Assembly (NCBI RefSeq): GCF_002902965.1
Contig: NZ_CP026106.1
Coordinates: forward strand, 558,001-622,000
Direction: 5' to 3'
DNA length: 64,000 bases
Origin: Paraburkholderia hospita
GTDB taxonomy: Bacteria > Pseudomonadota > Gammaproteobacteria > Burkholderiales > Burkholderiaceae
Every line of letters begins with the position of its first letter. Positions within the stretch are counted from its first letter, which is position 1. Shown in pieces: positions 36,650-45,803 of this stretch. The notes below the pieces were generated by a model, which had not been told where the DNA came from, made no database searches, and was given only the letters and a program-made list of their open reading frames with translations. The translations under genes were made by a program, and so were the position numbers.

Positions 36650-37135
36650 ATGGCCGCACTATGTTTTGAAGACGTCGAAACCGGCACGGAGATTCCGCCT
36701 GTCGTCAAAGGTCCGATGACCACGGCGCACATCATGCGCTGGTCGGCTTCGATGGAGAACTGGCACCGCATCCACTACGACTGGCGATTCGCGACCGGGC
36801 ACGACAAGCTGCCCGACGTGATGGTCAACGGATCGTGGAAGCAGCACATCATGCTGCAACTCCTGACGGATTGGGTCGGCGAGAGCGGTTGGGCATGGAA
36901 GCTCCAGTTCCAGTTTCGCGGCATGAACGTGCCCGGCGACGTGATTACGGCCTGGGGCCGCGTGACGGGCCGCGAGCGGCGCGGCGGCTATGGTCTCGTG
37001 CATCTGGAGATCGGGCTGCGCAACCAGCAAGGCAGGGAGAGCACGCCGGGCACTGCGACGGTCGTCCTGCCAATGCGGCATGGCGCACCTGTGCCGTATC
37101 CGTTCGATCCTGCTGTTCTCGATGAGGCAGCGTGA
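36650..37135 (+). CDS. MaoC-family hotdog hydratase, catalytic subunit
   Basis: A 161-aa hotdog protein. The hydratase-2 motif aligns as 'MENWHRIHYDWRFATG': His42 is conserved, but the position of the usual catalytic Asp holds Asn37. The substrate-binding hotdog helix and 'PDVMVNGSWKQH' follow. It probably forms a heterodimer with the preceding protein, like two-gene enoyl-CoA or mesaconyl-CoA-type hydratases. The Asn may mean altered chemistry. The next gene overlaps its stop. Confidence 0.83.
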   Translation: MAALCFEDVETGTEIPPVVKGPMTTAHIMRWSASMENWHRIHYDWRFATGHDKLPDVMVNGSWKQHIMLQLLTDWVGESGWAWKLQFQFRGMNVPGDVITAWGRVTGRERRGGYGLVHLEIGLRNQQGRESTPGTATVVLPMRHGAPVPYPFDPAVLDEAA

Positions 37136-38457
37136 GTACGGCCGCCTCTGCCGCGCCGCTGCGGGCGTCGACGGTGCCCCTTGCCGCGCCCCTGGCTGGC
37201 GTGCGTGTGATCGAATGGAGCGGCTCGATGTCGGCGTCGTTCTGCGCGCGCGTGCTGTCCGATCTCGGCGCCGACGTGCTCAAGCTCGAACCACCGGGCG
37301 CGGGCGATCCATTGCGGCGCGTTGGTCCGTTCGCGCCGCACGCGGCCTACGGCGAAGATGCCGCGCTCTTCGCCTACCTGAATCATGGCAAGCACAGCGC
37401 GACACTCGATCCATCGTACCCGGCGGGCGCCGCATTGCTGAAGCGCCTTGTCGAATCGGCTGATCTGCTGATCACGTCCGCGCACGCGTCGCGCCTCGCC
37501 GAACTCGACCTCGACGGCAACACGCTGAGGAAGCTCCAGCCAGCACTGGTGACGCTCGCCGTCACGCCATTCGGAACACGACTCGCGGATGACGCGTCGG
37601 CGAACCGGACGGACCCCGACACGCCTGCCGCCTTCACCGATTTCACGCTCACGCATCATGCGGGCTATGCGTTCCATCAGGCGCGGCCGGTGCATGCGCC
37701 CAGCGAGCAGCCGCCCGTCGCGTGCGCGGATCGCGAAGTCGCGCTCGCGACGGGTATCGCGGCGACGAACGCCGCGCTCTGGGGCCTGCTCGAAGCCCAA
37801 CTGCACGGCGAGGGCCGCAGCATCGAATGCGCGGAGCTGGACGTCATTGCTCATCTGTTGATCGAACCCGTTGCCGATTACGGACGCGGAGAACGCACCT
37901 TCAGCCGCCTGCGCGAGGAACTGCAAGGCACGGAAGTCGCGGGCGGGCTGATCTGGCTACTGCCCTGCAGGGACGGCTTCGTGATGATTTCGCCGCGCGA
38001 GGAGCATCAGTGGGAACGCTGGGTCGAACTGCTCGGCAATCCGCCGTGGTCGCGCGATGCGGCGCTGTGCGGCGAACGCACCGCGCGCAACGAGAACTGG
38101 ATGACCCTTCAGGAAGAAATGGCGAAGTGGACGCGCGAGCATACGCGCGCGGATGTGTTCGAGCGCGCGCAGGCGGCGCGCGTGGCGTGCTTTCCCGTTA
38201 GCGGCGCGCGCGATCTGCTCGAGAACGCGCAATTGAATGCGCGGCGCTTTTTCGATTGCTGGGAAGGCACGGGCGACACCCCGCTGTCGATGCCGGGCTT
38301 GCCGTTCTGCCTGCGCACGAGTTCCGGCGCAGAACTGCCGCGCGGGCGGGACGTGGCGTCGCCTCGCTTGGGCTCGGCTAATCGCGCCGTATTCGAAGAG
38401 CGTCTTGGGCTGTCGCCGGCTCACATGGAAACACTGCGCCAGCAGGGAGTGGTCTGA
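37132..38457 (+). CDS. Family III CoA-transferase (CaiB/BaiF type), first copy
   Basis: A 441-aa CoA-transferase expected to move CoA from a donor thioester to a carboxylate. 'GVRVIEWSGSMSASFCARVLSDLGADVLKLE' is the N-terminal family block (landmark 'SDLGADVLKLEPPG'); the segment 'SIECAELDVIAHLL' places an Asp where family III enzymes have the catalytic Asp. GTG 37132 overlaps the previous stop as GTGA. It is longer and more divergent than the second copy; the two may form a heteromer or act on different acids. Confidence 0.87.
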   Translation: MSTAASAAPLRASTVPLAAPLAGVRVIEWSGSMSASFCARVLSDLGADVLKLEPPGAGDPLRRVGPFAPHAAYGEDAALFAYLNHGKHSATLDPSYPAGAALLKRLVESADLLITSAHASRLAELDLDGNTLRKLQPALVTLAVTPFGTRLADDASANRTDPDTPAAFTDFTLTHHAGYAFHQARPVHAPSEQPPVACADREVALATGIAATNAALWGLLEAQLHGEGRSIECAELDVIAHLLIEPVADYGRGERTFSRLREELQGTEVAGGLIWLLPCRDGFVMISPREEHQWERWVELLGNPPWSRDAALCGERTARNENWMTLQEEMAKWTREHTRADVFERAQAARVACFPVSGARDLLENAQLNARRFFDCWEGTGDTPLSMPGLPFCLRTSSGAELPRGRDVASPRLGSANRAVFEERLGLSPAHMETLRQQGVV

Positions 38458-39635
38458 TGAGAAAAGCGGAAAGCGGGGCATTGTCCGGCCTGCGCGTGAT
38501 CGACTTCAGCTGGGTACTGGCCGGCCCGATGACCACCAAGATGCTCGCGGGCATGGGCGCGGAAGTGATCAAGATCGAGTCGTCGACCCGGCGCGAGCAC
38601 ACGCAGCGTCAGCCATGGTGGGCCGTGGTGAACGCGGGCAAGAAGAGCTGCACGATCAATCTCAGCCGGTCGCAGGGCCCCGAGCTGATTCGCCGCCTGA
38701 TCGCGCAGAGCGACATGGTGGTCGAGAACTTCTCGAACGGCGTGCTGGCGAAGTTCGGGCTCGACTACCCGGCGCTTGCCGCGATCCGGCCTGATCTGAT
38801 CTTCGTCTCCGCGTCCGGCACCGGCCGCGAGGGACCACAGCGCGACGCGCTCGCCTACGGCTCGCTTTTGCAGGCCTACAGCGGCCGCGCGAGTGTGGTC
38901 GGCACGCCGAACGAGCGCGTCGAGGCGATGGGCATCCTGCCGGCGTGGACCGATCCGATCACGGCGCTGTGGGAGTGCTGTGCGGTGCTGGCCGCCATCC
39001 GCCACCGCCGCGTGACGGGCGAAGGCGCTTTCATCGACCTTTCCATGCTGGAGAGCACAGTCGCGCTGCTGCCGGAACTACTGTTTCGCGAGGCCTTGGG
39101 CAGCGCCACGCCGGCCGCGAGCGGCGCGCGCGAATGGAGCGCCGCCCCGTCCGGATGCTTTCGCTGTGAGGGCGATGACGCGTGGCTTGCCGTGTCCGTC
39201 TGCGACGACGGGCAATGGCGCGCGCTATGCGATGCAATGGACAAGCCCGGACTCGCCACGGACTCGCGCTTTGCCGACGCGCTTGCCCGCGCTGCACATC
39301 GTTCGGAAGCGGACGATCTGCTCGCCGCATGGCTCGCACACCAGCCGGCCGGGCAGGCGCTCGACGCGCTGCAATCGCGTGGCGTGCCGGCGGCGCGTTC
39401 GCGGCATATCGGCGCCGTGATGGAAGACCCCTATTTTGCGAAGCGCGGGCTATTCCCCGAACTGGCCGACGGCTCGCGCAGCATTGCGCTGCCGTGGCGT
39501 GACAGCGAGGGCTTTCGAGGCGATTTCACGCCGCCGCCACGGCTTGGCGAGCACAACGACTACGTGTTCCGCGAGCTGTTGGGACTCGACGCGGGCGATA
39601 TCGAAGTATTGACGGAAGCGGGCGTGCTGCGCTGA
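38457..39635 (+). CDS. Family III CoA-transferase (CaiB/BaiF type), second copy
   Basis: A 392-aa canonical family III CoA-transferase. 'LRVIDFSWVLAGPMTTKMLA' and 'GAEVIKIES' start the fold; 'FIDLSMLESTVALLP' holds Glu at the position where the first copy has Asp. It begins inside the stop codon of the first copy (TGATG). Similar enzymes activate itaconate, mesaconate, succinate or benzylsuccinate. In this operon it would prime a dicarboxylate for the MaoC pair. Confidence 0.88.
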   Translation: MRKAESGALSGLRVIDFSWVLAGPMTTKMLAGMGAEVIKIESSTRREHTQRQPWWAVVNAGKKSCTINLSRSQGPELIRRLIAQSDMVVENFSNGVLAKFGLDYPALAAIRPDLIFVSASGTGREGPQRDALAYGSLLQAYSGRASVVGTPNERVEAMGILPAWTDPITALWECCAVLAAIRHRRVTGEGAFIDLSMLESTVALLPELLFREALGSATPAASGAREWSAAPSGCFRCEGDDAWLAVSVCDDGQWRALCDAMDKPGLATDSRFADALARAAHRSEADDLLAAWLAHQPAGQALDALQSRGVPAARSRHIGAVMEDPYFAKRGLFPELADGSRSIALPWRDSEGFRGDFTPPPRLGEHNDYVFRELLGLDAGDIEVLTEAGVLR

Positions 39636-39689
39636 GGGCTCGATCGGCCTGATCGGCCCGCTGAACAATCTATCTGAAGGAGCGGTGAC

Positions 39690-40622
39690 ATGAGAGAGAA
39701 GGTAGCGGTATGCGAAGTGGGGCCTCGCGATGGCCTGCAGATGGCGCACGACATCATGCCGACGGAGCTGAAGGCGCGCTGGATTGAGGCCATTGCGCAG
39801 GCGGGTGTCGGCGAGATCGAAGTCGGGAGTTTCGTGCCACCCAGGCTCGTGCCACAGATGGCGGACACGGAAGCGATCGTGAAGGCGGCGCTGCAGCAAC
39901 CGGGCCTGCGCGTGATGGCATTGGTGCCCAATCTGCGCGGCGCACAAGCGGCGTATGCGGCGGGCGCCCATGGAGTCGGCGTGCCCGTTTCGGTGAGCGA
40001 AGGCCACAGCCGGTCGAACACGCGCAAGGGCACAATGGAACAGGTCGCGGAAGTGCGCCGGATCGTCGAATGGGTCAGGGAACAGGAGCGGCCGATGGCG
40101 ATCGAGCCCGGCTGTGCGACCGCGTTCGGCTGCGCGATCGACGGCGTGATTCCGCTGCAGAAAGTGATCGAAACAGCCGTGGCGCTGGCTGAAGCCGGCG
40201 TCGATGCCGTCGCGCTGGCCGACACGGTCGGCTACGGCAATCCGGCGCAGGTGCGAAAGATGGTCAAGGCGGTGCGCGCCGAGATCGGCGACCGGCTGAC
40301 CAAGCTGCATCTGCACGACACCATGGGACTCGGGCTCGCCAATGCGCTCGCCGGACTGGAAGAGGGCATTCGCTCGTTCGATTCGGCGCTGGCGGGCCTC
40401 GGCGGCTGCCCGTTCGCACCGGGCGCGTCGGGCAACATCGTCACCGAAGACCTGGTGTTCATGCTGGAGAGCATGGGCTTCGATACGGGGATCGACCTGG
40501 ACCAACTGATCGCCGCGCGCGATCTGCTGCATGAAGGCGTGCCCGCCGAGCCGATGTACGGGCAGGTGTCCAAGGCGGGCATTCCGAAGACGTACCGTGT
40601 GCTCGCACCGCTTCATGCGTAG
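39690..40622 (+). CDS. Hydroxymethylglutaryl-CoA lyase-family enzyme
   Basis: A 310-aa HMGL-like TIM-barrel lyase. 'VGPRDGLQ' (metal-binding Asp), 'LHLHDT' (His ligands) and the active-site Cys motif 'GLGGCPFAPGASGN' are complete. It should cleave a 3-hydroxy-3-substituted acyl-CoA retro-aldol fashion. GAAGGAG precedes ATG 39690. Following CoA-transferases and hydratase, it gives an activate, hydrate, cleave route; true HMG-CoA is only one possible substrate. Confidence 0.9.
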   Translation: MREKVAVCEVGPRDGLQMAHDIMPTELKARWIEAIAQAGVGEIEVGSFVPPRLVPQMADTEAIVKAALQQPGLRVMALVPNLRGAQAAYAAGAHGVGVPVSVSEGHSRSNTRKGTMEQVAEVRRIVEWVREQERPMAIEPGCATAFGCAIDGVIPLQKVIETAVALAEAGVDAVALADTVGYGNPAQVRKMVKAVRAEIGDRLTKLHLHDTMGLGLANALAGLEEGIRSFDSALAGLGGCPFAPGASGNIVTEDLVFMLESMGFDTGIDLDQLIAARDLLHEGVPAEPMYGQVSKAGIPKTYRVLAPLHA

Positions 40623-40742
40623 CGAGACCGTCAGTCCGCGTAGGGCTACTGGCATAACCGGATTGTGAGCTCACAGGCATTCGATTATCTTGTCGGTCAC
40701 TGTGCCCCCGTACGGCGTCCCGCCGTCGGCAAGGAGACCGAG

Positions 40743-42098
40743 GTGCAACGGAACCGACAAGACGGCGCGGCAGTCCCCGTGCAAGCGGCCGGCGATTATC
40801 TGACACGCGCCGAAACGCTCGCGCTGCTTCAGATCAAGCTGCAAACGCTGTATGCCTACGTCAGCCGAGGCTTGATTCGCAGCGTGCCGCAGGGCGACAA
40901 AGGCCGCCGGCTGTATTCGCGTCAGGACGCCGAGCGCATGAAGTCGCGCGCCGATGCGCGCAGCGGCCATGCCCCCGTTGCAGCGGCCGCGATGCGCTGG
41001 GGCGAGCCCATCATCTCCAGCACGCTCACGGAGATCACCGCGCAAGGACCGCGCTATCGCGGCGTGGGGGCGCTCGACATGGCCCGCGACGGGCAGACCT
41101 TCGAAGCCGTCGTGAAAGCGCTGTGGAATACAGGTGACGAGCTCACGCTGTCATGGCAACCCTGCGCCCGCACGCTGCGCTTTGCCGACGCGTGGCCGCG
41201 CATCGCTGGCATGCAGCCTCGGCGCGAACTCGTACGGTTCTTCGCCGACATCGCGTTGCGCTTCGGCAGCGAACATCTGCGCGGCGCGCGCTCGTCCGAT
41301 GCGCAGTTCGTCGCGGCGAGCCGGATGATCGCGACGATGGCGCATTGTCTCGTCCATTTGCGCCGCTCGCACGATAGTGCGACGGCTGTCGCGCGCAAAC
41401 GCGGCGGCGGGCTGTCCGCGACGCTGCTCGCCGTGCTGGGCGGAACGGTTTCGCCGCAGCACATTGCCGCGCTCGATGCGGCTCTCGTGTTGTGCGCCGA
41501 TCACGAGCTCGCGCAGGCGACCTTCGTCGCGCGCATTGCCGCGTCGGCGGGCGCCGATGTCGGCGAATGCGTCGCGGCGGCGATCCTGACGCAAACGGGG
41601 CTCACCTCCGCGCGCTCATACGAAGCCACCGAAGACCTGCTGCGCGCCTGCAAGACGACGGTGCAGGCACAACGGCTGTTCGAAGAGCACCATGCGGCCC
41701 ACGGGAGTCTGCCGGGCTTCAATCATCCGCTGTACCCGGAAGGCGACCCGCGCGCCCGCTATCTGATCGACGTCGCGCGGCGGCTCGAGGGCCGTCATCC
41801 GTCCGTCGAGCCGCTGTATGCGGCGCTGGACATCGCGGCGACGCATGGCTGTCTGCCGAGTCTCGAATTCGGCTTGACGTTGCTCACGATCGCATTGGGT
41901 CTGCCGCCGCGCAGCGCGTTTTCGCTGTTCATCATCAGCCGCACGGCGGGGTGGCTTGCGCATATTGTCGAACAGCGCAAGTCGGGCGCGCTGATCCGTC
42001 CGCGCGCCGATTATCTGCAGGCGCGTCCGGCTTCGGATGATGCAGAGGACCTGCTGCCCGTCGGCGGCGCGATGCTGGCGGCGCAATCGCCTTCCTGA
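40743..42098 (+). CDS. HTH-citrate-synthase-like fusion protein
   Basis: A 451-aa protein. Residues about 18-70 form a MerR/excisionase-like HTH ('TLYAYVSRGLIRSV', 'GRRLYSRQDAERMKSR'); residues about 85-440 follow the citrate synthase fold. His254 ('ADHELAQATFVAR') and His328 ('GFNHPLYPEGDPRARYL') are kept, but the 'PLHGGA' segment is replaced by an unrelated 'TQTGLTSARSYEA' and the catalytic Asp position reads Glu375 ('LPSLEFGL'). GTG 40743 has AAGGAGA at good spacing. It may be a regulator that senses acyl-CoA/oxo-acid, or an enzyme with changed specificity. Confidence 0.82.
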   Translation: MQRNRQDGAAVPVQAAGDYLTRAETLALLQIKLQTLYAYVSRGLIRSVPQGDKGRRLYSRQDAERMKSRADARSGHAPVAAAAMRWGEPIISSTLTEITAQGPRYRGVGALDMARDGQTFEAVVKALWNTGDELTLSWQPCARTLRFADAWPRIAGMQPRRELVRFFADIALRFGSEHLRGARSSDAQFVAASRMIATMAHCLVHLRRSHDSATAVARKRGGGLSATLLAVLGGTVSPQHIAALDAALVLCADHELAQATFVARIAASAGADVGECVAAAILTQTGLTSARSYEATEDLLRACKTTVQAQRLFEEHHAAHGSLPGFNHPLYPEGDPRARYLIDVARRLEGRHPSVEPLYAALDIAATHGCLPSLEFGLTLLTIALGLPPRSAFSLFIISRTAGWLAHIVEQRKSGALIRPRADYLQARPASDDAEDLLPVGGAMLAAQSPS

Positions 42099-42127
42099 CT
42101 GTCGCCTCGTCGAACGCTGCTACCTCA

Positions 42128-42150
42128 ACGGCCCCGTGCGGGCCGTTTTT
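42128..42150 (+). terminator. Rho-independent terminator
   Basis: ACGGCCC (42128-42134) pairs with GGGCCGT (42140-42146), followed directly by a run of T and TATT. A textbook terminator 30 bases after the citrate-synthase-like gene, closing the 36113 operon. Confidence 0.88.
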
Positions 42151-42204
42151 ATTGCATGCGTCGATAGTCGGGCGCCGTTCGCGTCGCCGTGCAAATAAAG
42201 CGAA

Positions 42205-42253
42205 GTTGATTCAACGATCAAGTATTGTGGGTCATCGCGCGCGTCACTAGACT
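42205..42253 (+). promoter_or_regulatory. Shared operator plus promoter, copy 2
   Basis: Bases 42205-42229 repeat the operator of 35989-36013 with one C/T change in the middle (TTGATTCAACGATCAA core). TTGTGG is followed 17 bases later by TAGACT (42248-42253), the same -10 as copy 1. It is about 190 bases before the MFS gene, leaving a long leader. Confidence 0.7.
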
Positions 42254-42445
42254 GGGCTCTACTGAAAGGGAATAGCAGCCGGGCTGGTGGACTGGAGAGG
42301 GGCGTGTCAGGGAAGCTGATTGCGTCGCGCTCACAATCACGATGTCTCGAATGAAAATAATTAGTATCCCGACATGATTGTCCGCGTCGATGTGGGGCTC
42401 AGCATTGAGCGTCCATCCAGACAGGGCGCACAGGAGGAAGACACG

Positions 42446-43894
42446 ATGAGCACCCCGAACAGGGCGATTGGCGCCGATGTCGTCGGCTCGCTTGAAAGGG
42501 CGGACTATCCGTCACGTCCCATCACTGCGGGCTCGGTGACCGCGCGCTTTGACCGGCTGCCGATGACTGCCACCATGTGGAAGCTGCTCTTGCTCGTCGC
42601 GCTCGGCGGATTCTTCGAGCTCTATGACGTGTACTTCGCGGGTTACATCGCGCCGGGCCTGTTTCACTCGGGCATCCTCACGCCGACCACGCCGACCTTC
42701 TTCGCGATGAACGGCCTCGCCGGTTTTCTCGCATCGCTGTTCATCGGCCTGTTCATCGGCACGATCGTCTTCGGCAGTCTCGCGGACCGCTTTGGCCGGC
42801 GCCGCGTGTTCGCCGCGTCGATGCTGTGGTACTGCGTCGCGGCCATCATCATCGCGTTCCAGGACACGGCGCTCGGCCTCAATGTATGGCGTGTCATCTG
42901 CGGCATCGGCGTGGGCGTGCAGTACGTGACCATCGACTCCTACGTGTCGGAGCTGACGCCGCGTCACGCGCGCGGGATGGCCTTTGGACTCGTGTACGGC
43001 GTCGCGCAGATATGCGCACCGTTGATCGCGTTCCTGGCATGGGTGCTGGTGCCCATCGCACCGTTCGGCTTCGACGGCTGGCGCTGGGTGATCGCGCTTG
43101 GCTCGGTGGGCGCATTGCTGGTCTGGTATCTGCAACTGCGTCTGCCGGAATCGCCTCGCTGGCTCGCGCAGAAGGGCCGCGTCGAAGAGGCCGAGCGCGT
43201 CATGCAGATGATCGAAACCCGTGTGCGCAACGAGTACGGCAAGGAATTGCCCGCTCCCGCCGAAGCGCCCGAAGCGGACGAGCAGAAGGGCACGTTGCGT
43301 GAAGCCTTCAGCCCGCAGTATCGCAGTCGCACGCTGATGCTCGTCGTCGTCAACTTCTTCCAGACTATCGGCTATTACGGCTTCGTCAGCTGGATTCCGA
43401 CGCTGCTCATCGCGAAGGGCATCCTGGTGACGCGCAGCCTCGAATACACCTTCCTGATCGTGCTGCTCTATCCCATCGCGCCGTTTATCGTCATGCTCGT
43501 CGCGGACCGCTTCGAGCGCAAATGGCAGCTTGTGTGGAGCGCGATATCGGTGGCGGTGATCGGCGTGATCTTCTCGATGTTGAAGGCGCCGGGCTGGCTG
43601 ATTGCCGTGGGCATCGTGCAGACGCTGGTCGTCAACTGGCTCTCGACCATCGTGCACACGTATCAGGCGGAATTGTTCCCGACTCGCATGCGCGCCGGCG
43701 CAGTGGGCTTCGTCTACTCGTGGAGCCGCCTGTCGTCGATCTTCGTCGGCTTCTTCATCGCGTTCTTCCTGCGCGAGTTCGGCCCCGGCGGCGTGTTCGC
43801 CTTTATTGGCTGCGCAATGACGATCGTCGTGCTTGCGGTCGCGCTGTTCGGACCGCGTACCACGGGCCTTGCACTCGACGATATCGCTCGATGA
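42446..43894 (+). CDS. MFS transporter (sugar/organic acid porter type)
   Basis: A 482-aa, about 12-span permease. The loop 2-3 motif 'GSLADRFGRRRVF', the loop 4 motif 'RVICGIGVGVQYV', 'LPESPRWL' and 'QAELFPTRMRAGAVGF' are typical of the MFS sugar-porter/NiaP-like group. An N-terminal cytoplasmic tail of about 45 residues precedes span 1. AGGAGG stands before ATG 42446. The identical operator/promoter of the 36113 operon suggests it imports the acid that that operon activates. Confidence 0.9.
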   Translation: MSTPNRAIGADVVGSLERADYPSRPITAGSVTARFDRLPMTATMWKLLLLVALGGFFELYDVYFAGYIAPGLFHSGILTPTTPTFFAMNGLAGFLASLFIGLFIGTIVFGSLADRFGRRRVFAASMLWYCVAAIIIAFQDTALGLNVWRVICGIGVGVQYVTIDSYVSELTPRHARGMAFGLVYGVAQICAPLIAFLAWVLVPIAPFGFDGWRWVIALGSVGALLVWYLQLRLPESPRWLAQKGRVEEAERVMQMIETRVRNEYGKELPAPAEAPEADEQKGTLREAFSPQYRSRTLMLVVVNFFQTIGYYGFVSWIPTLLIAKGILVTRSLEYTFLIVLLYPIAPFIVMLVADRFERKWQLVWSAISVAVIGVIFSMLKAPGWLIAVGIVQTLVVNWLSTIVHTYQAELFPTRMRAGAVGFVYSWSRLSSIFVGFFIAFFLREFGPGGVFAFIGCAMTIVVLAVALFGPRTTGLALDDIAR

Positions 43895-43926
43895 GTATCA
43901 AGGCGTCCGCCGCAATTTGTGGAAAT

Positions 43927-43961
43927 CCTGACACGCCTCGCGAGGGCGTTGTCAGGTTGTT
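43927..43961 (+). terminator. Likely terminator of MFS gene
   Basis: CCTGACA...TGTCAGG with CGCC/GGCG inside forms a long stem with one bulge, followed by TTGTTCT. It lies 33 bases after the MFS stop. Confidence 0.7.
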
Positions 43962-43985
43962 CTGGTCATCGCGTAAGATGGTGCG

Positions 43986-44171
43986 ATGAAGAAATCAAAG
44001 TCGCTGTATCAGGGTCACCGTTTCACCGCTGGTGTTGTCAGTTGCGCCGTGCGTTGGTTTGATCCGGCAGCACTTCGCGCTCAAACGACATCTGCTGTGT
44101 GCTTCGCTGTATCGAAAACAACTCGCGAACGCTTTGCCGCGTGGCATCGATTTACTGAGCTCACCCGCTAA
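43986..44171 (+). pseudogene. Internally deleted IS6-family transposase
   Basis: The first codons give 'MKKSKSLYQGHRFTAGVVSC', the start of a common Burkholderia IS6-type transposase, then 'AVRWF'. It jumps straight to the C-terminal end, read with frame changes as 'LIRQHFALKRHLLCASLYRK' and 'RFAAWHRFTEL'. The whole DDE catalytic domain is missing. The C-terminal part is homologous to the minus-strand remnant at 45908. It is a short, dead derivative of the element. Confidence 0.75.
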
Positions 44172-44921
44172 GGATGCGCCATCTGCTGGTTGCGCGGCTG
44201 AAGGTGTGGTGACCGACTGGGTCGAATTTTGACCAACCGCCCGGACTGACATAGTTCTCTCCAAACGTTTCGCCGCTTTTCGGCAGGTGGCCTATCGGCA
44301 ACCCGCACCAGTCACTTGCGCAGAATATTTTTTCGAAACTGCCAATCGGTTAAGGTCGCGTTAATGTTTGACGCGTACACTAAGGCAGTGGACCTTCGGC
44401 TTATGGCGGCATGACAGTCGTCCTTACAACGGTCGCATGTTCCTTACCGGCAATTCCAATTCAGTAAATGACTGGCTGCCTGAGCGCAAGCTAGTCGAAG
44501 ATATAACTGGAGACCCTTCAACGCATCATGCAAGCAACGCCGGTTGCGAGGCAATTAGGCCATCCGCTCACGTAGAGTCGCCGTCGGATTGTTGGTCCAC
44601 GTGTCGACGTCAACTAAAACTGCCGGGGCGGCAGAAGTAATTGTCGCGCCAGACACCTGTCTGTTACTCGTGGGGGGCAAGCCAGGATCCGCGCCCTTTA
44701 CAGGCCTTTCACGTCCCGGCGCCAATCTTCGTCGCTTCCATCAGGCGTCGCTTGGACAGCATCGGGAAGTCGGTGTAGGAGTTTGACTTTCGCCCTATCG
44801 ATGCTTTGCTTCAGTGTGGTACGCCAGGACAGCGACATCGCCTTGGCCGTCTTACCTGATCAACGTTTGTGGTCAGCGAACAGAGGCGTTTCAGTTGGCA
44901 TAGCCGACCGCCACACAGGAG
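44172..44921. other. 750 bases without a recognised gene
   Basis: No frame gives a protein I recognise and no strong ribosome binding site begins a long frame. It probably holds sequence beyond the IS6 remnant, decayed DNA, and at its right end the promoter of the acyltransferase gene. Confidence 0.4.
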
Positions 44922-45803
44922 ATGGTCTTGCAACAAATCGGTCATTTGCTCGTCGTCGCTTTACTGCGCACGCTCTCAATACTTCCGTACCAATGGGTCG
45001 CGAGGCTTGGCAGTGGGCTCGGCGCGGCCCTGTATACGATTCCTGGCCGTCGCAAACATATAGTCCTTGTCAACCTGCGTCTCTGTTTTCCGGAAAAGAC
45101 GACACGTGAGTGCGATGAGCTTGCAAGGGAACACTTCCGGCACGTCGTCCGCAGCTATCTCGAACGAGGCATTCAATGGTTTGGTAGCGCCCAAAGAATA
45201 AGAAATATTGTCCAGGTCCAAAGCGCGATTGATCTCGAAGACAGGAATGCTCCGCCCACCATCTTTATGGGGTTTCATTTCGTGAGCATCGAGGTTGGGT
45301 GCATGCTTTACTCGCTGAAGATGCCCGCCGCTTCCTTGTACACGCACATGTCCAACACGCGACTTTGCGATCTGGCCAGACGGCAGCGCGGCCGATTCGG
45401 CGCAGAGATGATCGAACGCTCGACCAGCGCCAGGAAGATCGTGAGACTCCTTCACGAGGGCAAGCCGGTCATGCTTGCCGCGGACATGGACCACGGCATC
45501 GAAAACTCTGTTTTTGTGCCTTTTTTTGGCGTCCCAGCGTGCACGCTGACTTCTGTTTCGCGACTTGCGAGAATGGGGCACGCACGCGTTGTGCCGTTCG
45601 TCACGGAAGTACTGCCGGATTTCAAAGGGTATCGGTTGAACGTTTTTGCGCCGCTCAGCGATTTCCCATCGGGAAGCGATACGGATGATGCGCGTTGCAT
45701 GAATGCGTTTCTTGAGACCCAGATACTGAAATTTCCTGCCCAGTACTACTGGGTGCATCGACGCTTCAAACATCGTCCACAGGGTATGCCCGCGGTATAT
45801 TGA
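44922..45803 (+). CDS. LpxL/HtrB-like lipid A acyltransferase
   Basis: A 293-aa inner-membrane acyltransferase of the late lipid A pathway. An N-terminal hydrophobic anchor (about 7-20) precedes the catalytic H-x4-E motif, His119 and Glu124 in 'GFHFVSIEVG'. 'MDHGIENSVFVPFFGVPA' and 'YYWVHRRFKHRP' are further family blocks. GGAG directly abuts ATG 44922, so TTG 44928 may be the true start. It is isolated between inverted IS6 remnants and is probably an accessory paralogue rather than the housekeeping enzyme. Confidence 0.87.
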   Translation: MVLQQIGHLLVVALLRTLSILPYQWVARLGSGLGAALYTIPGRRKHIVLVNLRLCFPEKTTRECDELAREHFRHVVRSYLERGIQWFGSAQRIRNIVQVQSAIDLEDRNAPPTIFMGFHFVSIEVGCMLYSLKMPAASLYTHMSNTRLCDLARRQRGRFGAEMIERSTSARKIVRLLHEGKPVMLAADMDHGIENSVFVPFFGVPACTLTSVSRLARMGHARVVPFVTEVLPDFKGYRLNVFAPLSDFPSGSDTDDARCMNAFLETQILKFPAQYYWVHRRFKHRPQGMPAVY

